Shown piece after piece: positions 1-12,347 of a stretch of 64,000 nucleotides of DNA; position 1 is the stretch's first letter; each line of letters starts with the position of its first letter. The notes beneath the pieces are model-generated. The model did not search any database and was not told where the DNA came from. It saw only the letters and a program-made list of their open reading frames with translations. The stretch is from Lineus longissimus. Its lineage: Eukaryota; Nemertea; Pilidiophora; Heteronemertea; Lineidae. The position numbers and the translations under genes are program-made. The stretch covers positions 193,501 to 257,500 of the forward strand of contig NC_088310.1 of NCBI RefSeq assembly GCF_910592395.1, written 5' to 3'.

Positions 1-1714
1 CCGATCAAACATATGGAGAAATATTTGAAAGACTTCGAGGACATACTCGAAAAGCTATGTGTTTTACATCCTACAGCCAAAAATAACTCGTTTAACTTGG
101 TCCACTCTTAATCATCTCAGTTGTACTACACAGATGAGCTGCTCAATCCGCGCTACGACCCGATCATCTGATCAGTATAGCCATTAGTACAAATTGGTAG
201 AGCAAGGCCCGTTTAGACTAAGGACCTGCATGCCAAAAGTCTCATGCCGAAGATGAAGTTCGAGCCAATGACCTCTTGAGCGTCAGACAAGAGACCCGAG
301 CTACTAGACCACATCACCTCACCACCTGTAGCACACGAGAGGTTTCTCACAGACCAACTTGCTCTAGCGCTTGAGGCATGGCCACAGCCAGAAAGAAAAA
401 TCAACCACCCAATCTAGATATATACATGAGATGTGAGCATCGTAACGTGCTATCTGAGACCGGGAATGGCGATGTCGAGATAATACGACAAGAAGCCAAT
501 GTGGGACCTGCCTGATGGCGTGTACTGCTTACACTGAATATATATTAACGCTAATCAAGGAAGGCACCCTGTCTGTAAAAGAGTGTCCGCCCGTAGCTTA
601 GTCGATAGTCGATCATGACTTGAAAGCGTTATGTTCATAGGATCATTCCACTGAAAAGGCGCCTATCTCCAACGTCGCCAAGACGTTTTTCTAAACAGTT
701 GAAAAGGACAAGTCACTGATTGGCTTTCCCCAGGGAAATGAGTGAAGCTGGAAGGCAAGATACTGATAGAGAAGGTACCTGTGAGCATGAGCTCAAGATA
801 TGTCTCGACCAAGAGGTTTCACCGCTTCTACATAATATCATCTGGCATAAACAATTTTCTTGAATGGCTGACACGTCTCTCCCATCACAATATTCAGCTG
901 TCTGAACCGCACAGTTTTATAAATGACGTATGTGATGAATCAACTTTAATGTGCAGAAGTACAAGGCCATCAAACGGTTTGAAATCTGGCTGGAATACAT
1001 ACGATTTGCTGTCCTGGTTTATGTCGTCAATACTTTTCTATCATTGGGGAAGACTTCTAGGAAAATCCAAGCTTACAGTTATTGGCTGCAGTCTGCTCGG
1101 AAGCAATAACCCATAAAGTAATGGTTGGTAGACGTGGCAAATGAACATCGCGATGCTCAGTGTGATTAGAGTCTTGTGATGCTATGATTAACGACTATGA
1201 TTAGTCAATAATGATAACGATTACAGGCGGGAGGCAAGACATCATTGATTATTTTGTACAGGTGATGTTGACTTGATGTCATGGTATTACAGATTATGTC
1301 AGCCTTTATGGAGCCACAGTTCATTACAAGTAGCAACTACGGAACCATTGCGGATGTTTGTATCGTACGCACATATTACGTTTTGGGCATTGTCAAAACT
1401 TGATCAGGTAGAATGACGTCTGGAAGTCGTGGCTAGCTGTGGGACGAAATGAATAATGGATATCATTATCCTAGTCATACACGATACTTTAACGACAGCT
1501 AGTTCGCAGTTTTCCATCAGCATCATGGAACCTTCTCATCAAATCACAAAACACTCGGTTGGCGAACCTTCTCGTCTGTTGAACTGGTTAATGCAAATGT
1601 TAAGGATCCACTTGGCAAAGATCCCTCTCCAAAACCTTCAAGGGAGACTTGTAATAGCAATAGAAATTGAATAACCACAGGCTGCGCAGCTGAACGCATT
1701 ACGACCAAAGCAGA

Positions 1715-1805
1715 AATTTTTTTTTCACTTTTTTTTCGCTAAAAATGAACCAACATCACCAATATCATCAGTCCCAAAACTTTTTTGACTTTGAAAATTT
1801 TGACG
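1715..1805 (-). repeat. Dispersed AT-rich repeat, inverted copy
   Basis: Read on the minus strand this segment matches the two direct copies at 7885-8120: all share a stretch reading roughly TCAAAGTCAAAAAAGTTTTG followed by GGACTGATGAT. It ends in poly-T runs on the plus strand. Family and mechanism of spread are unknown. Confidence 0.6.
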
Positions 1806-3249
1806 ACACGTTGATGCTGTTGGGGCATGTCGGATTCAGTGTCTGTTTATGATGTATCTGGTCACAAGTAATACTGCTGAACCAGTGTCGTAGCGTGATG
1901 TCTGCCTGAAGCATTCCATGCATTTATAAATGAAATCTATTTATGAAAGCAACCTTGGTACATGTATATATTAGTTGTGAACCAGTCGAGCCTATATCGA
2001 TATCGTAATTGGAAACTTACAAGAAAGAGTACACTTAGCCTTGTCATACTCCAGATAGTACCTCAGGGGAGTCGACAATTGATATGGTTTCGAATTTATG
2101 AGAATTTCGAATTATGAGAGGATGATATAATGGCCTTGGGAAGGAAGGAGATATTGTTGATACAACTTGTACTAATCTAGTCCTAATCTATTATTTACCT
2201 TTGGAATTATGAAGTACCCATCATTTTCATACATGGACAATACAGAATGATTTACCAGAACAAGCTGTTTGAAATAAAGAAACCCACTCTACACAATATA
2301 TGTCATACCCCAAATGTGATGTAAAATAGCCAGTCACCCTCGCACCTGAGCCCAATCAGCATGCCTCTATGGAGAAGAAATTGCCAATGTATTATGATCA
2401 TTTACGATACATGATACCGGGCTAATGTTGGAGAGCTGCGTGAGATTGGTAAGTCATCCTTCATGGTTGGGATAATGGTTAGTGGCAGATATCCTGGCCA
2501 TTACAGGAGGCTCGCTGTACACGCCACATGGTACATTATAGTACACTAGTTCACGAGTGGTGTTAGCAATACATCGTTGCTGACGTGCAAGGTAGTGAAA
2601 GAAAGGAATGCAGACCAACATCACAAACTGAGGGGAAACTGCTTGATCTGTAGGTAGTTGATTGTGGGGACTTGCCTACACACACAAACAATATTGATAA
2701 TCAACCAAATCTACTAATAACCCACTCCCAAATTGACACTAAGGTAAGTGGTTCTCACTGCATCTACAACACGAGCACAGTTCATTGTTGACCCTAACAG
2801 CGATGAAGGTGTTACCATAATGGCTTTTGTCCAAAGCTCATCTCGGCATTCCCAGTTTTGCAATGTGGAACAGCGTGCTAGGGGTTTCTACTTATCGACG
2901 ATGATCTATTTGTGAGGTACTGTTTCTATAGCTTTGAATCAGAATGTATGTATTAAGTGTACCTTGCCGAGCCGAGTTTATAAACCGGTGCATGATGACA
3001 TGTCACCGTGACAGCGTGGGCAGGATTTCCTTTATACACTGAACTAGGAGCTCCCTTTTTCTGGGTTCTTTGATTCGATAGCAAAAGGGGGTATTTCATG
3101 TCATTCACACAAGCGCCAAACGAACAAAAGGCATTTACTCTCAACAACTGCAACCTTTGCTATAAAACTCTAAATTGTGTTAAGTTTTGAAGGATGAGTA
3201 ATGTATAGCCTGGGTAAAGGTTAGGTGAATGATACAGAGCTAAATAGAA

Positions 3250-3325
3250 TTACTCATATTCAGGAAGGACTATAAATAATGGTCATTTTTGGTTGAAAAG
3301 TGTTGGGCCTGATGAATATGAGTAA
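3250..3325. repeat. Small fold-back repeat (MITE-like)
   Basis: Arms TTACTCATATTCAGG (3250-3264) and CCTGATGAATATGAGTAA (3308-3325) are inverted with one three-base gap. A third related TTACTCAT lies just downstream near 3334. It could form a hairpin; I cannot identify a target-site duplication. Confidence 0.4.
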
Positions 3326-6313
3326 AACCGAATTACTCATCTTCACTGACCACAAATTGTCGGTTAAAAGGTTAACTGCCGCCTGAATATAAGTTATTTG
3401 TAATTACTGATAATTAGAAATAGTTGTGAAATATCATGTAGTAAATTAGACAACATTGCCAAAATTAAGTAATTGGTATAAGTGAAAATGAGAGCGAGGT
3501 TGTGGCAGTTTTAATGCGATGAATGGACTGTGAATGTGAGAGAAATCTGTTCGAAATCGAAGCTTCTATATACGATTCGTCAACAGAATCGAGACTATAG
3601 TGTGAAAGGCTCATTACCTCTTTCACAATCGATGGCATTTACTATCACAACATCGCATCACACGAGAGCCCTCTTAGTGCAATTGGGTGTCAGGTCTGAA
3701 AATCGATCATTGCCTTTCATGTCAGCTTGATATTTGATCATCTGGTCGTCAAGGTTCTCTAATGGATTACATGAGCCGCTGTAACGAGTCAAATAAAGAC
3801 GCCTTGTTGTTGCTGTCTCGTCATCTCAATCAATAAGCCAATGAAATGGTGGTCTCTTCCTGGATAATACTGGCGTTCTGACTTATTCTAACTCTATACT
3901 TCTGAGACCATTACATCCTTTGCTACCATCGCTTTGAAAGGAAACCAGAACCGAAGCCCTGAAACAGCTCATTTACCAACTTCTAACTGCTGCATTGCTA
4001 GGTATAGCGCAGAAAGCCGTCCATTAGCTCGTGAAGGTAAACCTAGTCTGTGGAATGTTTAACTCGCATCATTCTGAAGTTTTCTTATTTGTGTCTGTGC
4101 ATGATGTACGGCACAGGGTATGATGAAAAGCATGGCCAGTTCTTGCTTTTACAAGTGCATCCAATTGCTACAACCATGACATATCGCGATAGACCATCGG
4201 TAATCTTTGGTATGGTTCATGGGATGTGCATGACCCGCCTAATGCGAAGATGATACGACTGCTTTTTATTTCATGGTGCCCGGACATTGTCTCTGATGGC
4301 ACTGGCATGTTCATGATCTAAGCTGTTTACTTGCGGAATGGAGCCATTGTAAGGAGAGTGGTATTAGCCGATTGCAATTTCGTGCCTTGTGTTGTTGCCA
4401 GTGCCTTGATGGCATTCTTAGAAGGTAGATCATCGGTGACCACAATGCTGTACAATCTGGGGAGGAGAAATACAGACACGGATGCACTGCAATGTTCTCT
4501 ATATTACATTATGCACTTGACATTTTATGATATCACAATGATCTATATACATGTACATCACTGCCTTTTGAAACTGACCTATGAAGCACGGAACATAGCT
4601 AACAGTGTATCTACAAGGGATGATGAAATGGAACAGAGACATATTTAGAGCTAGTGAAGACAAACTAGCTTCATCCCCGTTATCGAATTATCCGATAACT
4701 GCCTACTAAACGACTTGAAAGAACTCGCAATGCTAAATACGACCCACAATTTATTATCATTTGACTTTACAAATTACAGTCAGAATACGGCCACGAACTG
4801 GTTTTGTGTGTTCTTCAGCGAATGGTACTTAGGAGTTAAGTGAGATATATTGTTCTGTAAGGATTCCGATACATGATACATTCGGCGCAATGTATACTAT
4901 CAGATCCTGCTCGCTAATATCCAATCACACAGATCAATCAAGTTATCCAAGTTCATTACCAATATGGGACTTCGCAAATGCTTATATCAGTACCCTGTAT
5001 ATCGAAGACGGTTAGCATTTCACATGGACCTTGCAATCACGGTATAAGGTGTATCATTTCCAATTGAGACCTCGGCAATGGCTCACTTCCCTTTGTGAAA
5101 CCGGTATCTGAAATCAGTGTTTACATTCCAGCAGGTGATGTTGTTTCCCTGCGATGGAGCGTTCTTGTGCTATCATATCCATAGTAAGGACGAAGTGATA
5201 AAAGCACTAGTTAACAGTCTAACTTCTCTACCGAATATCGACCATCAACATTTGCAAAGAAGGGCAAGAGCAAGAGCCACATCGCGTATAAGAGTTGAAC
5301 GATATCCCCAGAGACTGTCAACTCCGGGGTAGCCGAAGGTTTGCAGTCACACTCCCCGGAGTTCAAGGTTTAAGTCTAGTCGGAAGAAAAAAGCTAATCC
5401 AACTGTTGCTCAGTTTTGAGGAGAGTGGAAGAAATGTCCCTGCAATGACGTAATCTTCGCCCACTACAAGTAGGTACAGTTACAGGTGAAAACTTGACAG
5501 ATTAGGCTGATACAATAATATCCGGAGGAGTCGAGAACGTGGCATTGACGTGTGAATGTGAAAGACAATACAAGTTGAGGAAACTTGATATTGAGTAGCA
5601 TTCCAAGGCACCGATACTGAACATGTCGGCTAGGCTTTGCTTTCTCCATGGGAAGGTTTGTGCGAGGGTTGGCGGGTCCTCTATAGAGGCAAAGTTTATT
5701 GAGGATTCGCTACTATGACGCACGATGGGCTTTACGATAGTGCAAGTACGTCAAAGCGACCTGTCAACAAGGGTATTAGGCCTTCAACTTTTAAGATCAA
5801 GTTTTCGACTGAGATGCCATTCCTTTAGATTTCATGTATTTTGCAGTCAATGCGATGCCTGGAATCTATCTGAGAGTTGCGGCATGCTACGACTGATCTG
5901 CATCGAAGCATTTGAATGTTGACAAAACAAAAGCAGATTGAAACCACAACCAAAATATCTTTCCTGGGATGATAAACTAAAACATGAATGTATATAATTT
6001 ATCCTTTGCCATTTGCCGCGATCAGTAAAAAGAATGATAAGAACAATATCAACCACTAATAGCATTGGCCTTTTTTACCATTGTAATAGGAGGTGATAAC
6101 AATAAAGCAGACGCTAATCGACCATTACGAAAAATGGTAGAAACCCACATTACGGGAAGAGTGCGCATACACCTAGTAGGCTATAGTGATATCGATCTTA
6201 TAAAGGAAAGGAAATGATGGGTTCGGATAGAGGAACTATAAAGATTGAATAACACCAAATGCTTATCTTTTCATCCGACGATGCAAAGACAGTAACGAAG
6301 AGATAACAGCCAT

Positions 6314-7092
6314 CTAAACCAAGGGCACTTCTTCTGTTGTACAGTCCTTCCCGCCTCTAAACCAAGGGCACTTCTTCTGTTGTACAGTCCTTTCCGCCTC
6401 TAAACCAAGGGCACTTCTTCTGTTGTACAGTCCTTTCCGCCTCTAAACCAAGGGCACTTCTTCTGTTGTACAGTCCTTTCCGCCTCTAAACCAAGGGCAC
6501 TTCTTCTGTTGTACAGTCCTTTCCGCCTCTAAACCAAGGGCACTTCTTCTGTTGTACAGCCCTTTCCGCCTCTAAACCAAGAGCACTTCTTCTGTTGTAC
6601 AGTCCTTTCCGCCTCTAAACCAAGAGCACTTCTTCTGTTGTACAGCCCTTTCCGCCTCTAAACCAAGAGCACTTCTTCTGTTGTACAGCCCTTTCCGCCT
6701 CTAAACCAAGAGCACTTCTTCTGTTGTACAGCCCTTTCCGCCTCTAAACCAAGGGCACTTCTTCTGTTGTACAGCCCTTTCCGCCTCTAAACCAAGAGCA
6801 CTTCTTCTGTTGTACAGCCCTTTCCGCCTCTAAACCAAGAGCACTTCTTCTGTTGTACAGCCCTTTCCGCCTCTAAACCAAGAGCACTTCTTCTGTTGTA
6901 CAGCCCTTTCCGCCTCTAAACCAAGAGCACTTCTTCTGTTGTACAGCCCTTTCCGCCTCTAAACCAAGGGCACTTCTTCTGTTGTACAGCCCTTTCCGCC
7001 TCTAAACCAAGGGCACTTCTTCTGTTGTACAGCCCTTTCTGCCTCTAAACCAAGGGCACTTCTTCTGTTGTACAGCCCTCTCCGCCATCTAA
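6314..7092. repeat. Minisatellite, 43-bp unit, about 18 copies
   Basis: Near-identical tandem units starting CTAAACCAAGGGCACTTCTT and ending CTTTCCGCCT. Variants are single-base (GGGCAC/GAGCAC, CAGTCC/CAGCCC) and cluster in runs of neighbouring units, which implies spread by unequal exchange or gene conversion. There is no unique spacer sequence, so it is not a CRISPR array. It lies in intergenic DNA. Confidence 0.97.
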
Positions 7093-7884
7093 AGACAAGG
7101 AACCAAAGATGTTGCATATGTGTATGCGATCCCGGCTCAAGGTATTAACGCAAATGCCGTCGATCTCAGTAAACATCGATACTTTTTCCTTTCTGCCATG
7201 GTTGCGGTAGGGTAATGACGTCATAAGTAAATGTCACCATTAATTCACTAGCTCTGTATTTGCAGTGGTTGGAGGCGATGCGATTGACGAAAATAAAGCT
7301 GTGTTGGCTGAGTTAATTGGTTGCGAGAGGAAGAAATGATCTCCCAGGGCTCAGCATTGCTAGTTGACTTGTGCACTTTTCTCATTTTTGATTCACTGTA
7401 GGAGAGTGTAGAGGAATTTTTGCAATGCTCTTGGCTAGTTGTCTATGTTAAGACTTCCCACACTTTGATTACAACATCAAAGTGGAGGTGTACTTTTTTA
7501 CGTTACTTTCATTACGAGTTATACGTCATTGAACCCAGATGTCCCTGTTTGAACTTACAACAAATTCCCTTGCTACTATCAACAACAGGCTGGCGAAATT
7601 AGCCAGATGAGGACCCGGAAATAGCTAGTCTTACTAGTTTTCATAGTATTAATTTATATAAACATTCAAAATCCGTTTCGAGGCATTAATAATAAAATCT
7701 TAATGCGAATTGATGAGTTTGTCCGTGGAATAAGCAGTGTCATTATAAAAAGCTAATCAATGGAATAATCAATTAGGTTCGATTAATGACATTTAGAATC
7801 CGATAATTGCGTAGTAAGAATCATGTGATTCATGTTAATGTACTTCGTGTCAAATAAAACATGACCAAAAAATTATTCTGATTA

Positions 7885-8120
7885 TGGTAAAAAAATTTGG
7901 CTTAGAAATTTGTTCAACTTTCAGTCAGTTCAAAATGTTGATAAATTTAAATTTTCAAAGTCAAAGTCAAAAAAGTTTGGGGACTGATGATGTTGGTTCA
8001 TTTTCAGCAGAAAAAAACTCCAGTGAAAACAAGTTTGGACTTAGAAATTTTTTCAACTTTCAGTCAGTTCAAAATTTTGAAAAATTGTCAAAGTCAAAAA
8101 AGTTTTGGGACTGATGAAAA
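7885..8120 (+). repeat. Two direct copies of a dispersed AT-rich repeat
   Basis: The first copy runs about 7885-7990 and the second about 8029-8118. They share TTAGAAATTT, then TTCAACTTTCAGTCAGTTCA, then a run of GTCAAA motifs ending AAGTTT(T)GGGACTGATGA. A third copy lies inverted at 1715-1805. An open frame across both copies is a by-product of the repeat. Confidence 0.7.
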
Positions 8121-8274
8121 ACACTGAAAAATTAAGACTTGAAAATGTTTTGATCTGTAGCATGATACATTTGCCGCAATCAATTTCTTAACAGAAATCA
8201 TGGCAGCATTCGTCTTTTCACGGCAATTAGGCCCTTCGGTCGGGTTAAAGGGGTGAATTTGGTCATTGGGATCG

Positions 8275-8420
8275 CCCAATTCAGTGGTCGTGGCGTCTGG
8301 GTACCGGGGTGGTCGTGTTACCGGGCGCCTTGTAATGGTAATTAGAGAGGAAACCATTCGGGACCGGCAATTCTTGGTCGTCATCGCGGGGTGGTCGCCG
8401 ACCGGGGTTCCACTGTAATC
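8275..8420. repeat. Dispersed GC-rich repeat (GGGGTGGTCG type)
   Basis: Repeated CGGGGTGGTCG-like words followed by CGGGGTTCCACTGTA. A similar segment ending AGGGTTCCACTTTGTA lies at 20524-20580. The sharing of the final GGTTCCACT word suggests copies of one interspersed family. Confidence 0.45.
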
Positions 8421-10576
8421 TAATTGGAAGCGATGGCAGTCAAGCTTTAAGGAAATTGGTGTCCCAGTGGAGTCGCACAATTATTCCAGCGTGTGATCTC
8501 TTTGCTAGCTCCATACAACTTCTTAACATGGAAAATGGTCAATACCCATGTGTACTTGTTCGTTCACTACGTCCATGCTCATCAACTTATTATCGTTTCA
8601 TCTTGTACGATACCACGAGTTTCTGTGTATGATACTTTTATCCCTCTCCCAATACCACAGGCATTCAAATATTTAGTCTGGAAGGAAGCTGATTACAAAT
8701 GGTAGAAATGCTCGTCAATCTTTTATCATAACTTGTGTTGGACCAGCGCGATAGAACGGCATATTATCCCAGACTCTCGACTGGCGGGCTCATCTTACTA
8801 AATAACATTGTAGGCAAAGACGTCTCCATCTGATAGCCAAGAGCATGTTTTTTTCATTGAGCTGACTAATATTACCGCACTTTAAACACAGGAACTAGTT
8901 TCCGACTCTACAGGTGGTGTGGCCTCTCTTGGTGTTCTCAAACTTGTTACTGTTTCATCCACAGGTGAACCTGAATGTCAGCTCGAAAAACATATCCAAG
9001 CAATGAAACGCAGCTAGTTGCCATGTTTAGATAGCATGAGGTTCCCCAGTGCCAGCTTCTCGTCTCTAGAACAATCCCCAATGCTTGTAACGGCCCATTT
9101 CCCCAAGCAGTAATTCAGGTATTCAAGGCAAGATTCGTTACACAGAAAACAAAGGGTATGCTTGCTAGGTGCTGCCAACCCCGCCCAGATTAAATGGAGG
9201 TCTTGTCCACCGAAAGGCATGTGGACGTCCTAGAAAGTCTCTCGGGGATGTTGCGAAATAAATGATGAAAAATTATTGTTGAACAGATGGCGAATGAGGT
9301 AATTAACATGTACATAAGTATAATGATGGTAAAGCGTCATATCCAATGAATATATTCATCAACGGATTAACGACTGCAAAATGACAACATATCTATGACA
9401 ATGAAGCAGCAGACTTCTCTCTCCAGGATTAGGATACACGAAGAGCTTCCTTACCTATCAGTGCCAGTGGTAAAACGGTGAGTTCTTTGTTTTCCAGAGA
9501 GACGACACCTACCATCAACTTAATTTTAAACGAGTTCCCGTTGCTTTAGGATTTTAAGTTCCAGCCAAAATGGTGGCGCCTATGGTCAAGCCTTAAATTA
9601 ATGTCAATGTGTCAACCTGAAAATCAATCCGAATCCATGTTTTACCTAAAAAAATTCAATCTTCGTCCTCCAAGCATTTTTGATAAGGTTGTGAGACACA
9701 TACATATATAATATCTATGAACGATCCCTGATAAACTATCACTATGTATTATCCATTCCTCTTTCCGTTTCTTCAGGAAGATAGGTTTCAAAGATAGCGT
9801 ATGCATCACGCCTAACAACAAATATATCACGAAACTAAAAATCAATAAAAATATTGTATTATAGTATTAAGAATGCATTAGATAATTGTTATTCTGCTGC
9901 AGATGGTGCCTAACATGGTAAAAACAACACTACATGTATATGCACGAGCACACCATAATGCATGGACACGTATTATGGTTGGAAGATGAAAGTGAAATAT
10001 TACACTGCAATATTCTCTAACGCGTTGTTAGGTTACGCGGCGACCTTTTTATCATGATTAGCTATCGCCCGATAAAAAACCTATAAAAAGTAGTAAAGCA
10101 GTATTCTTGGGGCAATTGAATGCTTTGATAATGAAGGAGATGATGAGTATGTTCACCCTGTTCTTGAATGTTGCTGTCAATTACTTCATACTCAAAGCTG
10201 AGCTAACTGTGCATCACAGTATTACATTTAAGCCTTAGCAATGACAAGATGTAAATCTGGTGATCAAGAGAATATATTCCATGATGACAACAGTCTGCCA
10301 AGCAATCAGCCTGTATATGTAACTTGATGCAAACAAACTCCAACAACAGCAAGTCCTTCAACAAATGATTCATCTTTCGACCGACCCATCCTAAACGAGA
10401 TCTTTGAAGTGCTCATTGATAAAAGCAAATGTTTTAAGACTGCTCGTTTGTCAATTTTGATTGGTGTCTCTGATTTGTTGAATGAATCTACTTTCTCGAA
10501 TTGTGATCTTTCTAGATTTGAAGCAAAGGAACCTAAATCCCTCAAAAGGTACTTGAAGTGCTCAAAAGGTACTCAC

Positions 10577-10871
10577 CTAGTCCTGGGCAACCGATGTTTA
10601 ATAAACAGCACACAATTGCCAAAGGTAGTGGCATCACTGGGATTGCATTATGTAACGGCCCATGCTTCTCTTCAATTTTCAGAATCTCATATCGCTGTTC
10701 CTGTTCCGCTATTTTCGGTGGTTGCAAGGTGTTTTTAGTATCCTTCTTGACTGGCGAGGTGGGTTGGGCCTCATGTTCATTATTTGTGAGGGGTACTTGA
10801 TCAGTCGTACCAGTTTCTGAAGTAATAGTTATCTCTATCTTCTCATGCTCTTTAGAATTTGTGGTCGACAT
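10577..10871 (-). CDS. STUM/SPEC3-like membrane protein, first coding exon only
   Basis: Partial gene. The first ATG (10871, minus strand) opens a 98-codon exon that ends in phase 1 at a GTGAGT donor. The N-terminal 70 or so residues are polar and low in complexity. They are followed by a hydrophobic segment IPVMPLPLAIVCCLLN and then PGLG, the signature of the STUM/SPEC3 family. Drosophila Stum is needed for mechanical sensing in proprioceptive neurons; sea-urchin SPEC3 is linked to ectodermal ciliogenesis. In the family the PGLG turn is followed by a second membrane segment, here expected in the next exon at lower coordinates, but I could not find it. A TATA-like TATTTATA lies about 165 bases upstream of the ATG. 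The family call rests on this one motif. Confidence 0.72.
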
Positions 10872-12281
10872 GTTGGCTTGTTTTTCTATGTGTAAACAGG
10901 AAACGAATGCGCAATTATCCTTCACGTCAGATACCCTTTGTAATCCGTTCAATTCACATCTACTCCTTCATCCTAACTAAACCTTTCGAGATGCTTGAAG
11001 CCACTACAAGCATAACAACGACAAAGGCTGTGCAACTATAAATACTACCAAATCGATATAACAAGCGTAGATCCTTTAAATTAGGTGTTGATGCTGCTTG
11101 CATCAATATTCAACAAAGTGCCACATGGAATTCTTCTCGCCTGGAAGCAATGCTGGATTCCCAACCTCGGAATGCTTGTGTTGCTTCACCAACAACAGTA
11201 ACGGTATACCAAAAGTGCAATCCGTTGTATTGACACGCAGTGACGCCTGGCTTTCATTTGCTTAACTATCAAAGAAAGATTCGAGAAGAGAATATCACAA
11301 TTTATCTATCGATTGTTGTGATATCCAGGTATTGATGTGATGCGCTATCAGTGGATCTGCGCCATCGAGCGATAGCGCTGCGCTAGACACATCGAACCGT
11401 ACGTAAGTATTAACAACTTAAGGTACTTTTCCAACAATTCTGTCAACATGAGTGAATTCTGGACAGAAGTTCGTGATCTATTATACACACGCAATCGAAT
11501 CTGTAAATGACCAATCGATATCAACGAATTGGTGTCCAATAGTATTACTTTATGATGGTTACTTCGTGTAACACTGTTCATTAGCAGATGGGGTTAGAAA
11601 GCATCGTAATTAACCTAAACAGCTAATGGCTCCACGAGCCCAGGTTTCAGCCCTGCCCATTATAAACTGATCACTTATTACAATTCATAATTGAAACTAA
11701 AATGGCAGCTTTCTCCCTTTGTGTTCATTGATAAATGAGACTCATACTTGATATCAACAATGGGAATACTGCCAAATAAGGATGTGACCACGGATCTTTT
11801 CGCATTATCGAAATAAACGTTCAGTGAGTTGACCAATGAGAAAACCATTCCTGTCTAACTACAATGAGACGATAATCGATATCGTGCAGTGTGAGTTATT
11901 TGGAAAAAATGCATGATAAAACAAATCTTAGTATTTTTGGGAAGGTTGGATTTCCAGGAATGAACGTTGGGTCAGAGTATAAACATTTAGATCATACAAG
12001 GTGATACGTAAATACTGGTAATTTTAAATAGTCCTCCTGACAGCGTACACCAAAAGGAATTCGCATCTTTCTGTAAATGCATTCCGAATATAGGCCTCGT
12101 CAAGATAAACATGTTTGAGGACATGTTTCCAGAGACAAATAGTGTTGAAGAGTTCCCTCAATAGACTCGGAACAATGTTGACCCAGTTTACATAACCAGG
12201 GTAAATACTGCAGTGGTCACTCATTATTTCATGGAACCATCATCTCTGTCGTCTTCCGGTATGCCCACGAGAGCGGTTGTC
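10872..12281. other. Intergenic region between divergent genes
   Basis: Lies between the minus-strand STUM-like exon and the plus-strand Ig gene, so it should contain both promoters. Apart from the two TATA-like sites listed separately I see no gene or repeat in it. Confidence 0.5.
11037..11044 (-). promoter_or_regulatory. Possible TATA box of STUM-like gene
   Basis: The minus strand reads TATTTATA 166 bases upstream of the predicted ATG at 10871, which would allow a 5' untranslated region of about 135 bases. A weak match in AT-rich DNA. Confidence 0.3.
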
Positions 12282-12288
12282 TATAAAA
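12282..12288 (+). promoter_or_regulatory. TATA box of the Ig-domain gene
   Basis: TATAAAA in a GC-richer setting, 60 bases upstream of the ATG at 12348. Transcription would start near 12312 and give a short leader of about 35 bases. Confidence 0.55.
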
Positions 12289-12347
12289 CCGAGATCGCGA
12301 TATGACAGGAGGATAACTCACGGATTTTGCGGAGATTCGAATCGAAC

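Larger units (their letters stand above)
1..6313. other. Long stretch with no recognisable gene
   Basis: I see no exon with convincing splice sites and family similarity. Open frames of 60 to 124 codons occur on both strands, but several begin at non-ATG codons and none resembles a known protein. The stretch does hold an inverted copy of an AT-rich dispersed repeat (about 1715-1805) and a small fold-back (3250-3325). Distal exons or regulatory DNA of neighbouring genes could lie here unseen. Confidence 0.5.
7093..10576. other. Intergenic or intronic DNA without recognisable exons
   Basis: Contains the AT-rich repeat pair (7885-8120) and a GC-richer repeat (about 8275-8420). Because the STUM-like exon at 10577-10871 is on the minus strand and ends in a donor site, this stretch should be its intron. 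I searched it on the minus strand for the expected second exon and did not recognise one. Confidence 0.5.

Noticed and set aside
1-111. Possible end of an upstream gene's last exon (36 codons open from the window edge, helix-like, then TAA)
   Set aside because: Too short, no acceptor visible and no family match; cannot be told from chance.
742-1116. 124-codon open frame on the plus strand
   Set aside because: It begins with GTG, has no splice or promoter support and no recognisable motif; frames of this length occur by chance in 64 kb.
6314-7092. CRISPR-like array
   Set aside because: Units are directly abutting with no unique spacers and the genome is animal; it is a minisatellite.
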